A DNA stretch of 64,000 nucleotides from Longimicrobium sp. (lineage in GTDB: Bacteria > Gemmatimonadota > Gemmatimonadetes > Longimicrobiales > Longimicrobiaceae): NCBI GenBank assembly GCA_036387335.1, contig DASVTZ010000041.1:1-64000 (forward strand). The letters are read 5' to 3'. Position 1 is the first letter of the stretch. Every line of letters starts with the position of its first letter. The position numbers and the translations under genes are program-made. Below are positions 15,510 through 24,037 of this stretch, one piece after another. The notes beneath the pieces were generated by a model. The model made no database searches and was not told where the DNA came from. It saw only the letters and a list, made by a program, of their open reading frames with translations.

Positions 15510-17698
15510 CGGTCTGTCGATCCTGAGGATGATGATGTGTGGGGCGCGCCCCTGCGCAGGCGCACGCCCAGCGTCCAGGCACGGCCCGGATACGGATAGT
15601 CCACCAGCATGGCCGCATGCGTATCGGCCAGGTTCTCGATGGCGAAGGTGCCCTCGCCCGCCCACGCGCCCAGCGCGAAGGGGCGGGCGAGGCGCAGGTC
15701 GGCCATCGCGTAAGGCTCCAGCAGGTTGAGCGTGTCGCCCGCCACGGAGCGGCGCTCGCCCACCCATCGTCCCTGCAGCTCGGCCCGGATGCGGCCGGGG
15801 AGACGCGCCGCGGCCGCCGCGCTCGCCGTGTGGCGCGGGCGGAATGCCACCTGGCCGCTCAGCACCGGCCCCGTGTACTCCACCGCCGCGCGCGACGCGG
15901 TGCCGCGCAGCTCGGCATCCGCCCAGGGGAAGCGCACGCGGGCCTGCACGTCCGCGCCGGCGCGGCGCACGTCGAAGTTGCGCGGGCTCCACTGGAAGCG
16001 GTGGTCGGGGAACCAGAGGACCATGCCGTCCACGTCCGCGCGGTAGGCGGCGAGCTCGGCATCGATACGGAGCGCGCCGACGGCGGCGTCGCGAAGCTCC
16101 AGCGCACCCTCCACTTCGCCGCGCACGCGCTCGGGGCGGAGGTCGGGGTTGGGCTTGACGAGGACGCCCTCGTGGAAGAACTGGTCGGCGAGCGTGGGCG
16201 GCGAGAAGGCGTTGCCGATGGAGAGTCGCGCCGCCAGGGGTCCACGCGTGGCCGACGCGCCCATGCGCGGCGAGAGGGTGGTGCCGCGCACCCGCGTGCT
16301 CCAGTCCGCGCGCGCGGCGGGAAGGAGGTCGAGCGTCCACCCCGCGCCCACCGCGCGTCCCCACCGCCCCTGCAGCCAGACGGCGCCTAGCGACTGTCCG
16401 TCAGGCGCGTCTTCGAGGAGGGAGGTGGTGACGCCCAGCGTGCGCGCCTCCGCCCCGCCGACCACGTCCAGCGATCCCCGCCCCGCGCGCGCGGAGACGG
16501 CGGCGCCTGCGGCCCGGGCGCGAACCTCGTCGTCGTACGCGCCGCCGACGTTGGGCTCCGGATCACGGAAGCGGGCGTGCTGAAGCTGCGCGTCGAGCTC
16601 CATCCGCCACTCCACGCCAGCGGCCGGAAGGCGGGCGGAGAGCGCGGCGCCCGCGCGGTCCTGCTCCTGCCGCGCGCCGAGATCCGGCTGCGCTGTCCCG
16701 CCCGGCATCCCGCGCCGCGTGGCGAAGCCGTCCACCCGCACCCCCACCTCGCCGCCCCCGCGCTCCGCACGACCGCTGGCGAGGATGGAGAGCGATCCGG
16801 CATCCGCGTTGCGCCGCACGGCCGTCCCCCCGCCGCGGAACTCGGGCACGAGGTAGCGGAAGTCGCCCTCCGAGCGCTGCCCCTCCACCGATGCGAAGCC
16901 GGAGAGCGCCGTCGCCCCCGCGCCGCGCCGCCCGCCTGCCGAGACGGCGCCGCGCCGCTCGCCCCAGCTCCCCACCGCCGCGCGCGCGGATAGCTCGGTG
17001 CCGCGCGGGCGCTTCGTCTCCACCGCCACCACGCCGGCGAGCGCCCGCGCCCCGTAGCGCGCCGACTGCGCCCCGCGCAGCACCGTCACGCGCTCCACCG
17101 ACTCCAGAGGGACGGTGGAGAGATCCGCATCGCCAGTCAGGGCGGAGTTGAGCGGGACGCCGTCGAGGAGCACGAGCACCTCGTTCGCGCTGCTCCCGCG
17201 GATGGAGACACGCGTGGGCGACCCCGGTCCGCCCTGCCGCGTGACGACCACCCCCGCCTGGTCGCGCAGGACCTCCCCCAACTCGCGCGCGCCGGACGCG
17301 TCGATGGCCGCGCGGTCCAGCACCGTGGTCCCCGCGGCGTCGCGCGCTGCCCGCACGCGGATCGCCTCCAGCGCGATGGCGGATGGATCGAGGACCACGA
17401 GGAGCGTGACCGTGCGCCCGTTGGCCGCTTCCACGCTGAAGCGCCCCTCCCTGAACCCGAGCGCCGTCACCCTCACCTCGCGCGTCCCCGGCGACACCCC
17501 GCGCAGCAGGAACGCGCCGTCCGGCCCCGCGACGGCTGCGGCGCCCTCGGCCTCCACGCGCGCGCCGGGGACGGCGGTGCCGGTGCCGCGCTCGGTCACG
17601 CGCCCGCGCACCTCCGCCGGGTACTGCGCGGCGGCGGGGGAGGGGGAGGCGAGGAGGATGAGGAGGAGGAGGAGGAGCCAGGCACCCCCGGCGGTTGA
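15506..17698 (-). CDS. TonB-dependent receptor, BtuB-like; 5' end unresolved
   Basis: About 730 residues. A signal peptide (AWLLLLLLILLASPSPAAAQ) is followed by a carboxypeptidase-regulatory-like domain (VRGRVTERGTGTAVPGARVE). Then come the TonB plug (ELGEVLRDQAGVVVTRQGGP, VSIRGSSANEVLVLLDGVPL, RVTVLRGAQSARYGARALAG) and a barrel. The protein lacks the usual terminal Phe and ends in GSTDR. No in-frame ATG, GTG or TTG exists between the hydrophobic core at 17680 and about 17973; that stretch is a family-D repeat cluster. The 5' end given here is therefore approximate. Downstream of btuFCD and a cobalamin riboswitch, cobalamin or cobinamide is the likely ligand. Confidence 0.82.
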   Translation of the reverse strand, partial: STAGGAWLLLLLLILLASPSPAAAQYPAEVRGRVTERGTGTAVPGARVEAEGAAAVAGPDGAFLLRGVSPGTREVRVTALGFREGRFSVEAANGRTVTLLVVLDPSAIALEAIRVRAARDAAGTTVLDRAAIDASGARELGEVLRDQAGVVVTRQGGPGSPTRVSIRGSSANEVLVLLDGVPLNSALTGDADLSTVPLESVERVTVLRGAQSARYGARALAGVVAVETKRPRGTELSARAAVGSWGERRGAVSAGGRRGAGATALSGFASVEGQRSEGDFRYLVPEFRGGGTAVRRNADAGSLSILASGRAERGGGEVGVRVDGFATRRGMPGGTAQPDLGARQEQDRAGAALSARLPAAGVEWRMELDAQLQHARFRDPEPNVGGAYDDEVRARAAGAAVSARAGRGSLDVVGGAEARTLGVTTSLLEDAPDGQSLGAVWLQGRWGRAVGAGWTLDLLPAARADWSTRVRGTTLSPRMGASATRGPLAARLSIGNAFSPPTLADQFFHEGVLVKPNPDLRPERVRGEVEGALELRDAAVGALRIDAELAAYRADVDGMVLWFPDHRFQWSPRNFDVRRAGADVQARVRFPWADAELRGTASRAAVEYTGPVLSGQVAFRPRHTASAAAAARLPGRIRAELQGRWVGERRSVAGDTLNLLEPYAMADLRLARPFALGAWAGEGTFAIENLADTHAAMLVDYPYPGRAWTLGVRLRRGAPHTSSSSGSTDR

Positions 17699-17955
17699 AA
17701 CCGCTGCAACAACCGCGGGAAACCTGCCTTCGCAGGTTGGGCGCGTGGATTGGCGCGCGGTGGCGGGCGTGGCGCGGGGGCGCGCATCATCGCGGGAGCC
17801 CCCGGGGGATGAATCCCCCGGCTGGAACCACGGGAAGACGGCTGAAGCCGTCTCGCGCGCCGCACCGGCATCACGCCGCGCGCGCGGACCTCGCCCGCGA
17901 GTCCGCGAAGGCGGACTTTGTGCTGTTGTTGCCGCGATTTCAATCGCCCGGACCC
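17689..17955. repeat. Family-D hairpin cluster
   Basis: Between btuD and the BtuB-like gene. It contains GTTGAAACCGCTGCAACAAC, AACCTGCCTTCGCAGGTT, CCGGGGGATGAATCCCCCGG, GACGGCTGAAGCCGTC and AGTCCGCGAAGGCGGACT: perfect stems of 6-9 bp with 4-nt loops. It abuts the signal-peptide codons of the receptor. Confidence 0.8.
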
Positions 17956-17978
17956 GGAACCGGGCACCCACCCCCGTT

Positions 17979-18821
17979 CTACGCCGCATGTCCGTCCTCC
18001 GCGCGCACCTGCATGGTGCCGCACGTCTCGCCGGCGAGAGGGACGACCTGGGGGGCACCGGCGTCCGGGCCGGGGCCGGGGTGCGGGACGACGCGCACCG
18101 GCCAGCCGTACACCCGCTCCACCGTATCGCGCGTCAGCACCTGCGCGGGAGTGCCTGCGGCGGCCACGCGTCCGCGGTGGAGGAGGACGAGGTGGTCGGC
18201 GTAGCGGGCGGCGAGGTTCAGGTTGTGGGTCACGACGAGGACCGTCGTCCCCGCGCGCGCCAGGTCGCGGAGAAGCTCCCAGATCGCCATCTCGTGGCTG
18301 ACGTCGAGCGCGGCGGTGGGCTCGTCCAGGGCGAGGGCGCGCGGCTCCTGGGCCAGCGCGCGCGCCACTCGCGTGCGCTGACGTTCGCCGCCGGAGAGGT
18401 TCGCGACCGGGCGCGCGGCGAGGTCGCGCACGTCGCAGCGGCGCATCGCCTCCTCCACGGCGCGGCGGTCGGCGGCGCCCTCGCGGCGCCAGGGGCCCAG
18501 GTGCGGATAGCGGCCCATCGCCACCAGGTCGCGCACCGATATCGGGAAGGCGGCCTCCTCGCCCTGCGGCACCACGCCCACCGCGCGCGCCAGCTCGGGA
18601 CGGCTCCACGCGGCCAGTGGACGGTCGTCGAACCCGGCCGTTCCCGCGCTGGGTGTCAGGGTGCCGAGCAGAACGCGCAGGAGAGTGCTCTTCCCCGATC
18701 CGTTGGGGCCGAGCACGGCGGTGCATCCGCCGGCGGCTGCCTCCATCGACACGCCCTCCAGCGCATTCACATCCGCCTCGGGGTAGCGGAAGGTGACCCC
18801 GTCGCAGCGCCACCCGCTCAC
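17979..18821 (-). CDS. btuD: Cobalamin-type ABC transporter ATPase BtuD
   Basis: 280 residues. FecE/BtuD-type ATPase: Walker A LGPNGSGKST, Q-loop in VVPQGEEAAFP, PISVRDLVAMGRYPHLGPW typical of the iron-siderophore/B12 subgroup, signature LSGGERQR, Walker B LALDEPTAALD and switch His in VVTHNLNLAARY. The start overlaps the btuC stop (ATGA). A 25-30 residue tail after the core (GAPQVVPLAGETCGTMQVRA) has no known role. It powers uptake through BtuC of ligand delivered by BtuF. The riboswitch upstream indicates B12 rather than a siderophore. Confidence 0.9.
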   Translation of the reverse strand: MSGWRCDGVTFRYPEADVNALEGVSMEAAAGGCTAVLGPNGSGKSTLLRVLLGTLTPSAGTAGFDDRPLAAWSRPELARAVGVVPQGEEAAFPISVRDLVAMGRYPHLGPWRREGAADRRAVEEAMRRCDVRDLAARPVANLSGGERQRTRVARALAQEPRALALDEPTAALDVSHEMAIWELLRDLARAGTTVLVVTHNLNLAARYADHLVLLHRGRVAAAGTPAQVLTRDTVERVYGWPVRVVPHPGPGPDAGAPQVVPLAGETCGTMQVRAEDGHAA

Positions 18822-19804
18822 GCCATCCTCCGCCGCAGCAGGTAGACGAAGAAGGGGACGCCCACGAACGCCGTCACCACGCCGATGGGGAGCTCGGTGG
18901 GAGCGGCGGCGGTGCGCGCGAGCGTGTCGGCGAGGACCGCGAAGGTGGCGCCCAGCAGCACGGAGGCGGGAAGGAGGAAGCGGTGGTCGCCGCCCCAGAG
19001 CATGCGCACGACGTGCGGGACCACGAGGCCGACGAAGCCGATCACCCCGCTGACCGCGACCGCCGCCGCCGTCAGCAGCGAGGCCGTGCCGTACGCCAGC
19101 AGCTTCGTGCGCTCCGTACGCACACCGAGGAACGCCGCCGTCTCCTCCCCGACCGCGAAGAGGTTCAGCGGGCGCGCCAGGGCGAAGAGGAGCAGAAGGG
19201 CCGGTACCATCGCGCCAGCCATCGTCCCGATGCCGCGCCAGGTGGCGCCGCTGAAGCTCCCCATCATCCAGAACATGGCGGAGCGGAAGCTCTCCGTGTC
19301 CGCGAAGGTGAGCGCCAGGAGGATGCAGGCGTTGAAGAAGGCGCCCACCACCACGCCCGCCAGCAGCAGGACGCGGGTGTCGAGCGCCTTCCCCACCGAC
19401 GCGGCCACGCGAAAGACGAGGAGGATCGCCAGGATTGCCCCCGCGAACGCGGAGAGCGCCACCATCGCGCCGGACGCCGGGGCGCCGGTGAGGACGATGG
19501 CCCCTACCGCGCCCACGGCGGCCCCGCCCGAGACGCCCAGGATGTACGGCTCCGCCAGCGGGTTGCGGAGGAGCGCCTGGAAGGTGGCCCCGCTCGCCGC
19601 CAGCGAGCCGCCCACCAGCGCGGCCAGCAGCGCGCGCGGCAGCCGCAGCCGCCGCACGATGGCGATCGTCGTGGGGTCGCCATCTCCCCGTATCCCGGCG
19701 ACGACCTCGCGCACGCTCAGCGGCACGGCGCCCATGCGCACGCCCAGCAGGAGCGCGCCGGCGAGGGCCGCCACTAGCAACGCGAGGCGAAGCACGGGCC
19801 TCAC
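18818..19804 (-). CDS. btuC: Cobalamin-type ABC transporter permease BtuC
   Basis: 328 residues from GTG 19804, which overlaps the btuF stop (GTGA). FecCD-family permease with about ten membrane helices. Family phrases include RLPRALLAALVGGSLAASGA, FQALLRNPLAEPYILGVSGG, FWMMGSFSGATW, AVSGVIGFVGLVVPHVVRML and the terminal TELPIGVVTAFVGVPFFVYL. It forms the channel for periplasmic B12. The length is normal. Translation is coupled to both btuF upstream and btuD downstream. Confidence 0.92.
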   Translation of the reverse strand: MRPVLRLALLVAALAGALLLGVRMGAVPLSVREVVAGIRGDGDPTTIAIVRRLRLPRALLAALVGGSLAASGATFQALLRNPLAEPYILGVSGGAAVGAVGAIVLTGAPASGAMVALSAFAGAILAILLVFRVAASVGKALDTRVLLLAGVVVGAFFNACILLALTFADTESFRSAMFWMMGSFSGATWRGIGTMAGAMVPALLLLFALARPLNLFAVGEETAAFLGVRTERTKLLAYGTASLLTAAAVAVSGVIGFVGLVVPHVVRMLWGGDHRFLLPASVLLGATFAVLADTLARTAAAPTELPIGVVTAFVGVPFFVYLLRRRMA

Positions 19805-20712
19805 CGGCGGGCCCGCTCTGGGTGCAGCGCGTCTCGAAGCCGCCGCGCCGTCTCGCCCACGCCTGGCCCGGGAAGGTTCACCAGCTCCGCCGGGATCAGC
19901 ACGGGGCCGCGCATCGCCTTCAGCTCCCGCCAGCCGGGCGAGCGCGCGTCGAAGCGCGGCGTGCGGCTCTCGCCCACTGGGATGACGACGACGTCGGGCT
20001 GGCGGCGAACGATCTCCTCCATCGACACGGTGGGCCACAGCTCCGTCACCTCGGGAAAGACGGGCCTCCCGCCGGCCACGCCGATCAGCTGCATGACGAA
20101 CGTGCCGGGACCCGCCGTCATGGGGGGATCGTTCCACACCACGAAGAGGACGGACGGGCGCGGCAGCCCCTCGACGGAAGCGCGCACCGCATCGATCTCG
20201 CCGCGCAGGCGCGTGGCCAGCGAGTCGGCGGTGGGGGCGCGGCCGGTGAGCCGCCCCAGGTTGCGAATGGTGCGGAAGACGTCGGTGGTGTCCTCCGTCT
20301 TCACGGCGAACACGGGGATGCCCAGCTCGGCCAATCGCTCGCGAAGCTGCGGCTTGTGCGTCTCCCAGCCGATCACGAGGTCCGGGCGGAGGGCGGCGAG
20401 CTTCTCCAGGTTCGGGTCCAGCCCGCCGCCGACGGAGGGGAGCGAGTCCAGCGCCGGGCCCTTGTCGAAGTCGGTGCGCCCCACGAGCTGCCCGGCCGCG
20501 CCGAGCCCCACCAGCGTCGCGTTCGCGCTGGGGACGAGCGACACCACGCGGCGGGCGGGGCGCGGCAGCGTCACCGTGCGCCCCGCGTCGTCGGTCAGGG
20601 TGATGGCGCCCTCGGCCGCGGCGTCCGCGCGCACGTCTGCCCGCCCGCACCCGCCGGCGAGGGCGAGCACGGCCGCGAGGGCGGCGATGCGGAGGCGTGG
20701 CGCGATGGACAA
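19801..20712 (-). CDS. btuF: Cobalamin-binding periplasmic protein BtuF
   Basis: About 303 residues. The start is not an ATG: TTG 20712 (or TTG 20715) directly behind the leader terminator fits, with GAGGAAAGGA some 13 nt upstream. A hydrophobic signal ends in ALAGGCG (lipoprotein). The class III binding fold is clear: RTVTLPRPARRVVSLVPSAN, GAAGQLVGRTDF, then LEKLAALRPDLVIGWETHKP, a long backbone helix, and PDVVVIPVGESRTP. BtuF captures B12 for BtuCD. A longer in-frame start at 20793 would lie inside the riboswitch leader and is less likely. Confidence 0.85.
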   Translation of the reverse strand: MSIAPRLRIAALAAVLALAGGCGRADVRADAAAEGAITLTDDAGRTVTLPRPARRVVSLVPSANATLVGLGAAGQLVGRTDFDKGPALDSLPSVGGGLDPNLEKLAALRPDLVIGWETHKPQLRERLAELGIPVFAVKTEDTTDVFRTIRNLGRLTGRAPTADSLATRLRGEIDAVRASVEGLPRPSVLFVVWNDPPMTAGPGTFVMQLIGVAGGRPVFPEVTELWPTVSMEEIVRRQPDVVVIPVGESRTPRFDARSPGWRELKAMRGPVLIPAELVNLPGPGVGETARRLRDALHPERARR

Positions 20713-20752
20713 CAAAAAAACCCGTCCTTTCCTCGGGCGGAAAGAGACGGGG
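20713..20752 (-). terminator. Intrinsic terminator controlled by the cobalamin riboswitch
   Basis: On the minus strand, CCCCGTCTCTTTCC pairs with GGAAAGGACGGG (one bulge), followed by seven Ts just before the btuF start. It stands between the aptamer and the first codon, so B12 binding can stop transcription of the uptake operon. Confidence 0.85.
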
Positions 20753-20844
20753 TTGCGAGGGGCTGCCTGCATCGCGCGCTCGGGGGAGCGCACCGGCCCG
20801 GTGCGAACCCCGCCCCCCTCCCGCGAGGGGGTGTGCGTGCGGGA

Positions 20845-20985
20845 GCGAAGGGGGCCGGGGTCTGACTCGAGGCAGCCGCGCTCGCCGTTCCGTGGGAACG
20901 GTTGAGCGGGCCGGGCCTCTCACAGTGGCGGGGCCGCGCCGGATTCACACCGGCTTCCGAAAGGCCCCCTCGCGATTTATGTGGG
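20845..20985 (-). promoter_or_regulatory. Cobalamin (AdoCbl-type) riboswitch aptamer
   Basis: Read on the minus strand, the block GGAAGCCGGTGTGAATCCGG is followed by CGCGGCCCCGCCACTGTGAG, the diagnostic core of cobalamin riboswitches (CCGGTGTGAA..CCGG..GCGG.CCCGCCACTG). A B12-box-like AGTCAGACCC segment follows about 70 nt later near 20860. It controls btuF-C-D and probably the receptor and propeller genes. The exact aptamer edges are estimated. Confidence 0.92.
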
Positions 20986-21106
20986 CGCAAAGGTAGCCGC
21001 GGCTCCGGCGCGGGACAAGGGCACCACCACACGATCCCCCGCCGACCTCCCTGCCCCGGGATTTCGGCGCACTATTATCAGCCAGGGTACCGACCCATAC
21101 CAATGA

Positions 21107-21148
21107 TACCCTATTATTTGCAGGTCACCTAATAATAGGGTATTATTA
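21107..21148. promoter_or_regulatory. AT-rich nested palindromes before the AAA ATPase gene
   Basis: TACCCTATTATT (21107-21118) is repeated inverted as AATAATAGGGTA (21131-21142). TAATAATA-GGG-TATTATTA (21130-21148) is a second perfect palindrome sharing the right arm. They lie 44 bp before the ATG at 21192 and look like an operator, or an origin-type binding site. Confidence 0.65.
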
Positions 21149-21191
21149 GCCCAGAGTCTCCATCAGCAAATAATCGCCATTTGACGGTCCA

Positions 21192-22475
21192 ATGACGCCG
21201 CTGCATAACCACTGGCACGCCTACAACCTTTCAGAGAGCCCCTTCTTACAGCGTGATCTGCAGCCCAGCGGCGTGCGGTACCCCATCGATCTGTTCGTAG
21301 GCCGGGAAAAGGAAGCGGAACGGCTGCTGCGCGCGATCGGCGGCGCGGCCAGCTCACGCCAGACGATCGAGGGCCTCCCCGGGATCGGTAAAACGACGCT
21401 CGCCCAGTTCGTGAAGAGCAGGGCAGCCGACGCCGGGTACGCGAGCTACCCGGATCCGGTGAGCGCTGCGCGTGTCGGCACGACCGAAACACTGCTCGTC
21501 CGCCTCCTCAGCTACGTGTACGACGCCCTGACGACGCACCTGGGTGAAGCGGTCCTCGATGAGCCCGCTGTCGAGGCGGCGCGCCGCCTGGTGCTGGACA
21601 CACGCGTACGTGACCTCAAGGTGGCGGCGCAGATCGCGGGCTTCGGCTTCGACCGCGAGACGGCCACGCGCAACGAGCCCGCGGCCTTCCGCGTGGAGCT
21701 GCTCGCAATCCCGCCGATCCTCCGGGAGCTGCCGCGCGTCGCGAACCGGTATGGGCTGTCCGGGATCCTCGTCCACATCAACAACGTCGAGAACCTGGTA
21801 ACCGACGCGGATCGCACGCGCGCAGGCAACGCGCTCCTCGATATCCGCGACCTCTTCCTGATCGACGGGCTCCACTATCTGCTCGTCGGCACCCCGGACG
21901 CCGTGCGCGCTCTGATCGCTCCGCACGCGCAGTTGCGCAGCGTCTTCGGCATCGGACGCCCTCTCGCTCCACTCCCGCGCGACGGGTTCCTGAGCCTCCT
22001 TGCGCGCCGGTACACCCACCTGCGGCTCGACCCGTCGCAGGAGGTGCGGGCACCGGTGAACCACGACGCGGCCGCTGAAGTGTACCGGGTCTACAGGGGC
22101 GATCTCCGGGGTACCTTGCGAGCCCTCGACGAGGCCACGCAGGAGCTCATCGGCTACACCGGACGCCCCGGAGCGCCGATCAGTGCGGACGAGTTGTTCG
22201 GTGTGCTGGTGCCGATGCTCCAGGCGGAGGCGGACAGCACGCTGGGGGAAACTCTGCAGGACCGGTTCTACGCGTTGCGTGACGTCACGGGCGAGGTCAC
22301 CCAGAAGGACCTGATGGATGTCTGGGACGTGACGCAGGGTTACGTGTCAGCTTCCGTGCGCGAGCTGCAGCGCCTTGGCTATGTTCACGAGACCCGCCGT
22401 GAGGGGAGGCGAATCTGGTACGCCCTTACCGGACCGGCGCGCTTGGTGCTGGGGCTCGAGCACCTCCCGGGCTGA
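21192..22475 (+). CDS. AAA ATPase with C-terminal winged helix (Orc/Cdc6-like)
   Basis: 427 residues. Residues 30-60 carry PIDLFVGREKEAERLLRAIG and the Walker A loop (TIEGLPGIGKTTLAQF). A Walker B-like strand is LSGILVHINNVENL, and LHYLLVGTPDAVRAL resembles the sensor-1 region. A C-terminal winged-helix part spans about 345-425 (FYALRDVTGEVTQKDLMDVW, VSASVRELQRLGYVHETRRE, GRRIWYALTGPARLVL). This arrangement resembles Orc1/Cdc6-type or STAND-type ATPases found on mobile and accessory elements. AT-rich palindromes lie upstream and relic IS ends downstream, so the gene is probably acquired. Function unknown; no ribosome site is obvious. Confidence 0.75.
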   Translation: MTPLHNHWHAYNLSESPFLQRDLQPSGVRYPIDLFVGREKEAERLLRAIGGAASSRQTIEGLPGIGKTTLAQFVKSRAADAGYASYPDPVSAARVGTTETLLVRLLSYVYDALTTHLGEAVLDEPAVEAARRLVLDTRVRDLKVAAQIAGFGFDRETATRNEPAAFRVELLAIPPILRELPRVANRYGLSGILVHINNVENLVTDADRTRAGNALLDIRDLFLIDGLHYLLVGTPDAVRALIAPHAQLRSVFGIGRPLAPLPRDGFLSLLARRYTHLRLDPSQEVRAPVNHDAAAEVYRVYRGDLRGTLRALDEATQELIGYTGRPGAPISADELFGVLVPMLQAEADSTLGETLQDRFYALRDVTGEVTQKDLMDVWDVTQGYVSASVRELQRLGYVHETRREGRRIWYALTGPARLVLGLEHLPG

Positions 22476-22732
22476 CCGCATTCCGGTGAAGCTGACTGGG
22501 CGAGCGGGAAATCGATGGTCGCGGAGAGTCGGGCGCTGAGACCAATGGCCTGGTGATGTCGCAAGCCGGACCAGGATCCCTCCAGATTCCCGGCGGCGGA
22601 AACGCTCACTACGATTCAGCTCAGCCTCCATCCCCCGGCTTCCTGGCCTACATCCTAACCACTCTCTAGCCCACATCCTAACTACTTTCCCGCGTACATC
22701 TGAACCACGGGTGTGCATCATTGGCACAGCCG
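22476..22732. mobile_element. Relic of an insertion-sequence end (IS21-like guess)
   Basis: This gap has no gene. Three direct repeats with an exact 23-bp period start at 22649, 22672 and 22695: TACATCCTAACCAC, CACATCCTAACTAC, TACATCTGAACCAC. Multiple spaced terminal repeats of this kind are typical of IS21-family ends. No transposase remains in the window, so this would be a decayed end. Confidence 0.4.
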
Positions 22733-22778
22733 CGAGCATCCTCTTCCGCGTCTCTGCGCCTCCGCGTGAGCCTGCTGT
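22733..22778. repeat. Half copy of a family-A repeat
   Basis: CGTCTCTGCGCCTCCGCGTG followed by AGCCTGCTGTTT, matching the right arm of other family-A elements. It lies directly after the anti-sigma stop codon (minus strand). Confidence 0.6.
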
Positions 22779-23543
22779 TTAGCGGAGCTCGATGCGGCGC
22801 CCGCGCGCGAGCTCGGCGGCGGAGACTGTGATGGAGGGGGCGGTGCCGATGCGGACGCGGACGCGCTGCACGGTGATGGGGACGGCGACGTGGTACTCGG
22901 CCGCGGACGGCGAATTCGCGCGGTTGGCGATGCGCAGGCCGGTGGGGAGCACCAGGAGGTCGCCGAGCGCGCCGACGGGGGCGCGGACCTCCGCCGTGGC
23001 CGTGGAGGATGACGCACGCTCGAGCACCAGCGCGCTCCCCGCCTGCGGATGCGCGATCTCGACCCCCATCTCCTCGCCCTGAGGGGTGAAGCGGATGCGG
23101 GCGCCCGATGAGGGGGATGACGCGTTCGGGGCGGACGCGGGTGGCGGCGCGGGCTGGGTTGCCACGGACGCGCCGCTGCCCGCCCCGCCCAGGATGTCCC
23201 GGAACCATGCGCGCACCGGGCTCGAGAAGAGCCCCGCGCCCACGACCACCAGCGCCGCGACCGCCGCCGCACGGAGCCAGGACCGCGGAGCCGCACGCCG
23301 CGCCTCGCGCCGCGCCGCCAGCTCGTCGGACGGGGCAGCGGGGACGGCGAAGTCGCCGCGGGCGAGGAGGACGCCGAGGTTGACGGAGCGGCGGCGCAGG
23401 GAGCCGAGGCGAGCCGCGCACACCGGACACGCCGCCAGGTGCGCCTCGACGCCGGCGCGCTCGCCGTCCGCGGCCTCGCCGTCGATGAGGCGGACGAGGG
23501 CGCCGTCGTCCAGGTGCTCGTCCGCGGGGGGTGCGTGCATCAT
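22779..23543 (-). CDS. Anti-sigma factor, zinc-finger type
   Basis: 254 residues. The N-terminus carries the zinc-binding anti-sigma motif with His and two Cys (EAHLAACPVCAARLGSL, the H-x3-C-x2-C pattern). One membrane helix follows at about residues 93-108 (AAAVAALVVVGAGLFSS), then a Pro/Ser-rich linker and a beta-rich outer domain (ARIRFTPQGEEMGVEIAHPQ onwards). It should hold the ECF sigma factor encoded upstream until an envelope signal releases it. The start overlaps the sigma stop (ATGA), the usual arrangement. Confidence 0.85.
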   Translation of the reverse strand: MMHAPPADEHLDDGALVRLIDGEAADGERAGVEAHLAACPVCAARLGSLRRRSVNLGVLLARGDFAVPAAPSDELAARREARRAAPRSWLRAAAVAALVVVGAGLFSSPVRAWFRDILGGAGSGASVATQPAPPPASAPNASSPSSGARIRFTPQGEEMGVEIAHPQAGSALVLERASSSTATAEVRAPVGALGDLLVLPTGLRIANRANSPSAAEYHVAVPITVQRVRVRIGTAPSITVSAAELARGRRIELR

Positions 23544-24034
23544 CGTGCTTCCTCGTCCAGTTGGAGCCGGGCCGCCAGCTTGTCCAGCGCCCGCGCGATC
23601 ATCGTCCCCACCGATCCCGTCGTGGTTCCCACGGCCTCCGCGATCTCGCGGTGGCTGAAGCCTTCCTCGCGCATCAGGAGCATCGTGCGGTCGCGCTCCG
23701 AGAGGACCTCCATCGCCTCGCGCACGCGGCGGCGGGTCTCGGCGGCTTCCAGCGCCACGTCGGGGGTGGGCGGGGTGTCGCCGATGGGGGCGCGCTCAGG
23801 GCGGTGCTCCAGCAGGCGGAGGCGGCGGCCGCGTGTGCGCTCAGCCAGGCGCGCCGCGTTGGTGCCCACGCGAAAGAGCCAGGCGCGCGTCTCCCCCGGC
23901 TGCGGAGGCTTCTCCAGGAGCTTCACGAACGCCTCCTGCGCGGCGTCGGCGGCGACGTCCGGATTGCCGGTGAGCCGCGACAGGTAGCGGAAGAGCGATG
24001 CGTGGTGCTCCGCGAAGAGCCGGGCGGCGTCCAT
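23540..24034 (-). CDS. ECF sigma factor
   Basis: 164 residues. Region 2 (LFAEHHASLFRYLSRLTGNP, then AADAAQEAFVKLLEKP with the DxxQE-type motif) and region 4 (EAMEVLSERDRTMLLMREEG, FSHREIAEAVGTTTGSVGTM) are both clear. It directs RNA polymerase to a small regulon, probably including the neighbouring TonB receptor. The stop overlaps the anti-sigma gene. Its start (ATG 24034) lies only 3 bp from the receptor stop at 24038, so the receptor, sigma and anti-sigma genes form one transcription unit on the minus strand. Confidence 0.9.
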   Translation of the reverse strand: MDAARLFAEHHASLFRYLSRLTGNPDVAADAAQEAFVKLLEKPPQPGETRAWLFRVGTNAARLAERTRGRRLRLLEHRPERAPIGDTPPTPDVALEAAETRRRVREAMEVLSERDRTMLLMREEGFSHREIAEAVGTTTGSVGTMIARALDKLAARLQLDEEAR

Positions 24035-24037
24035 CCG

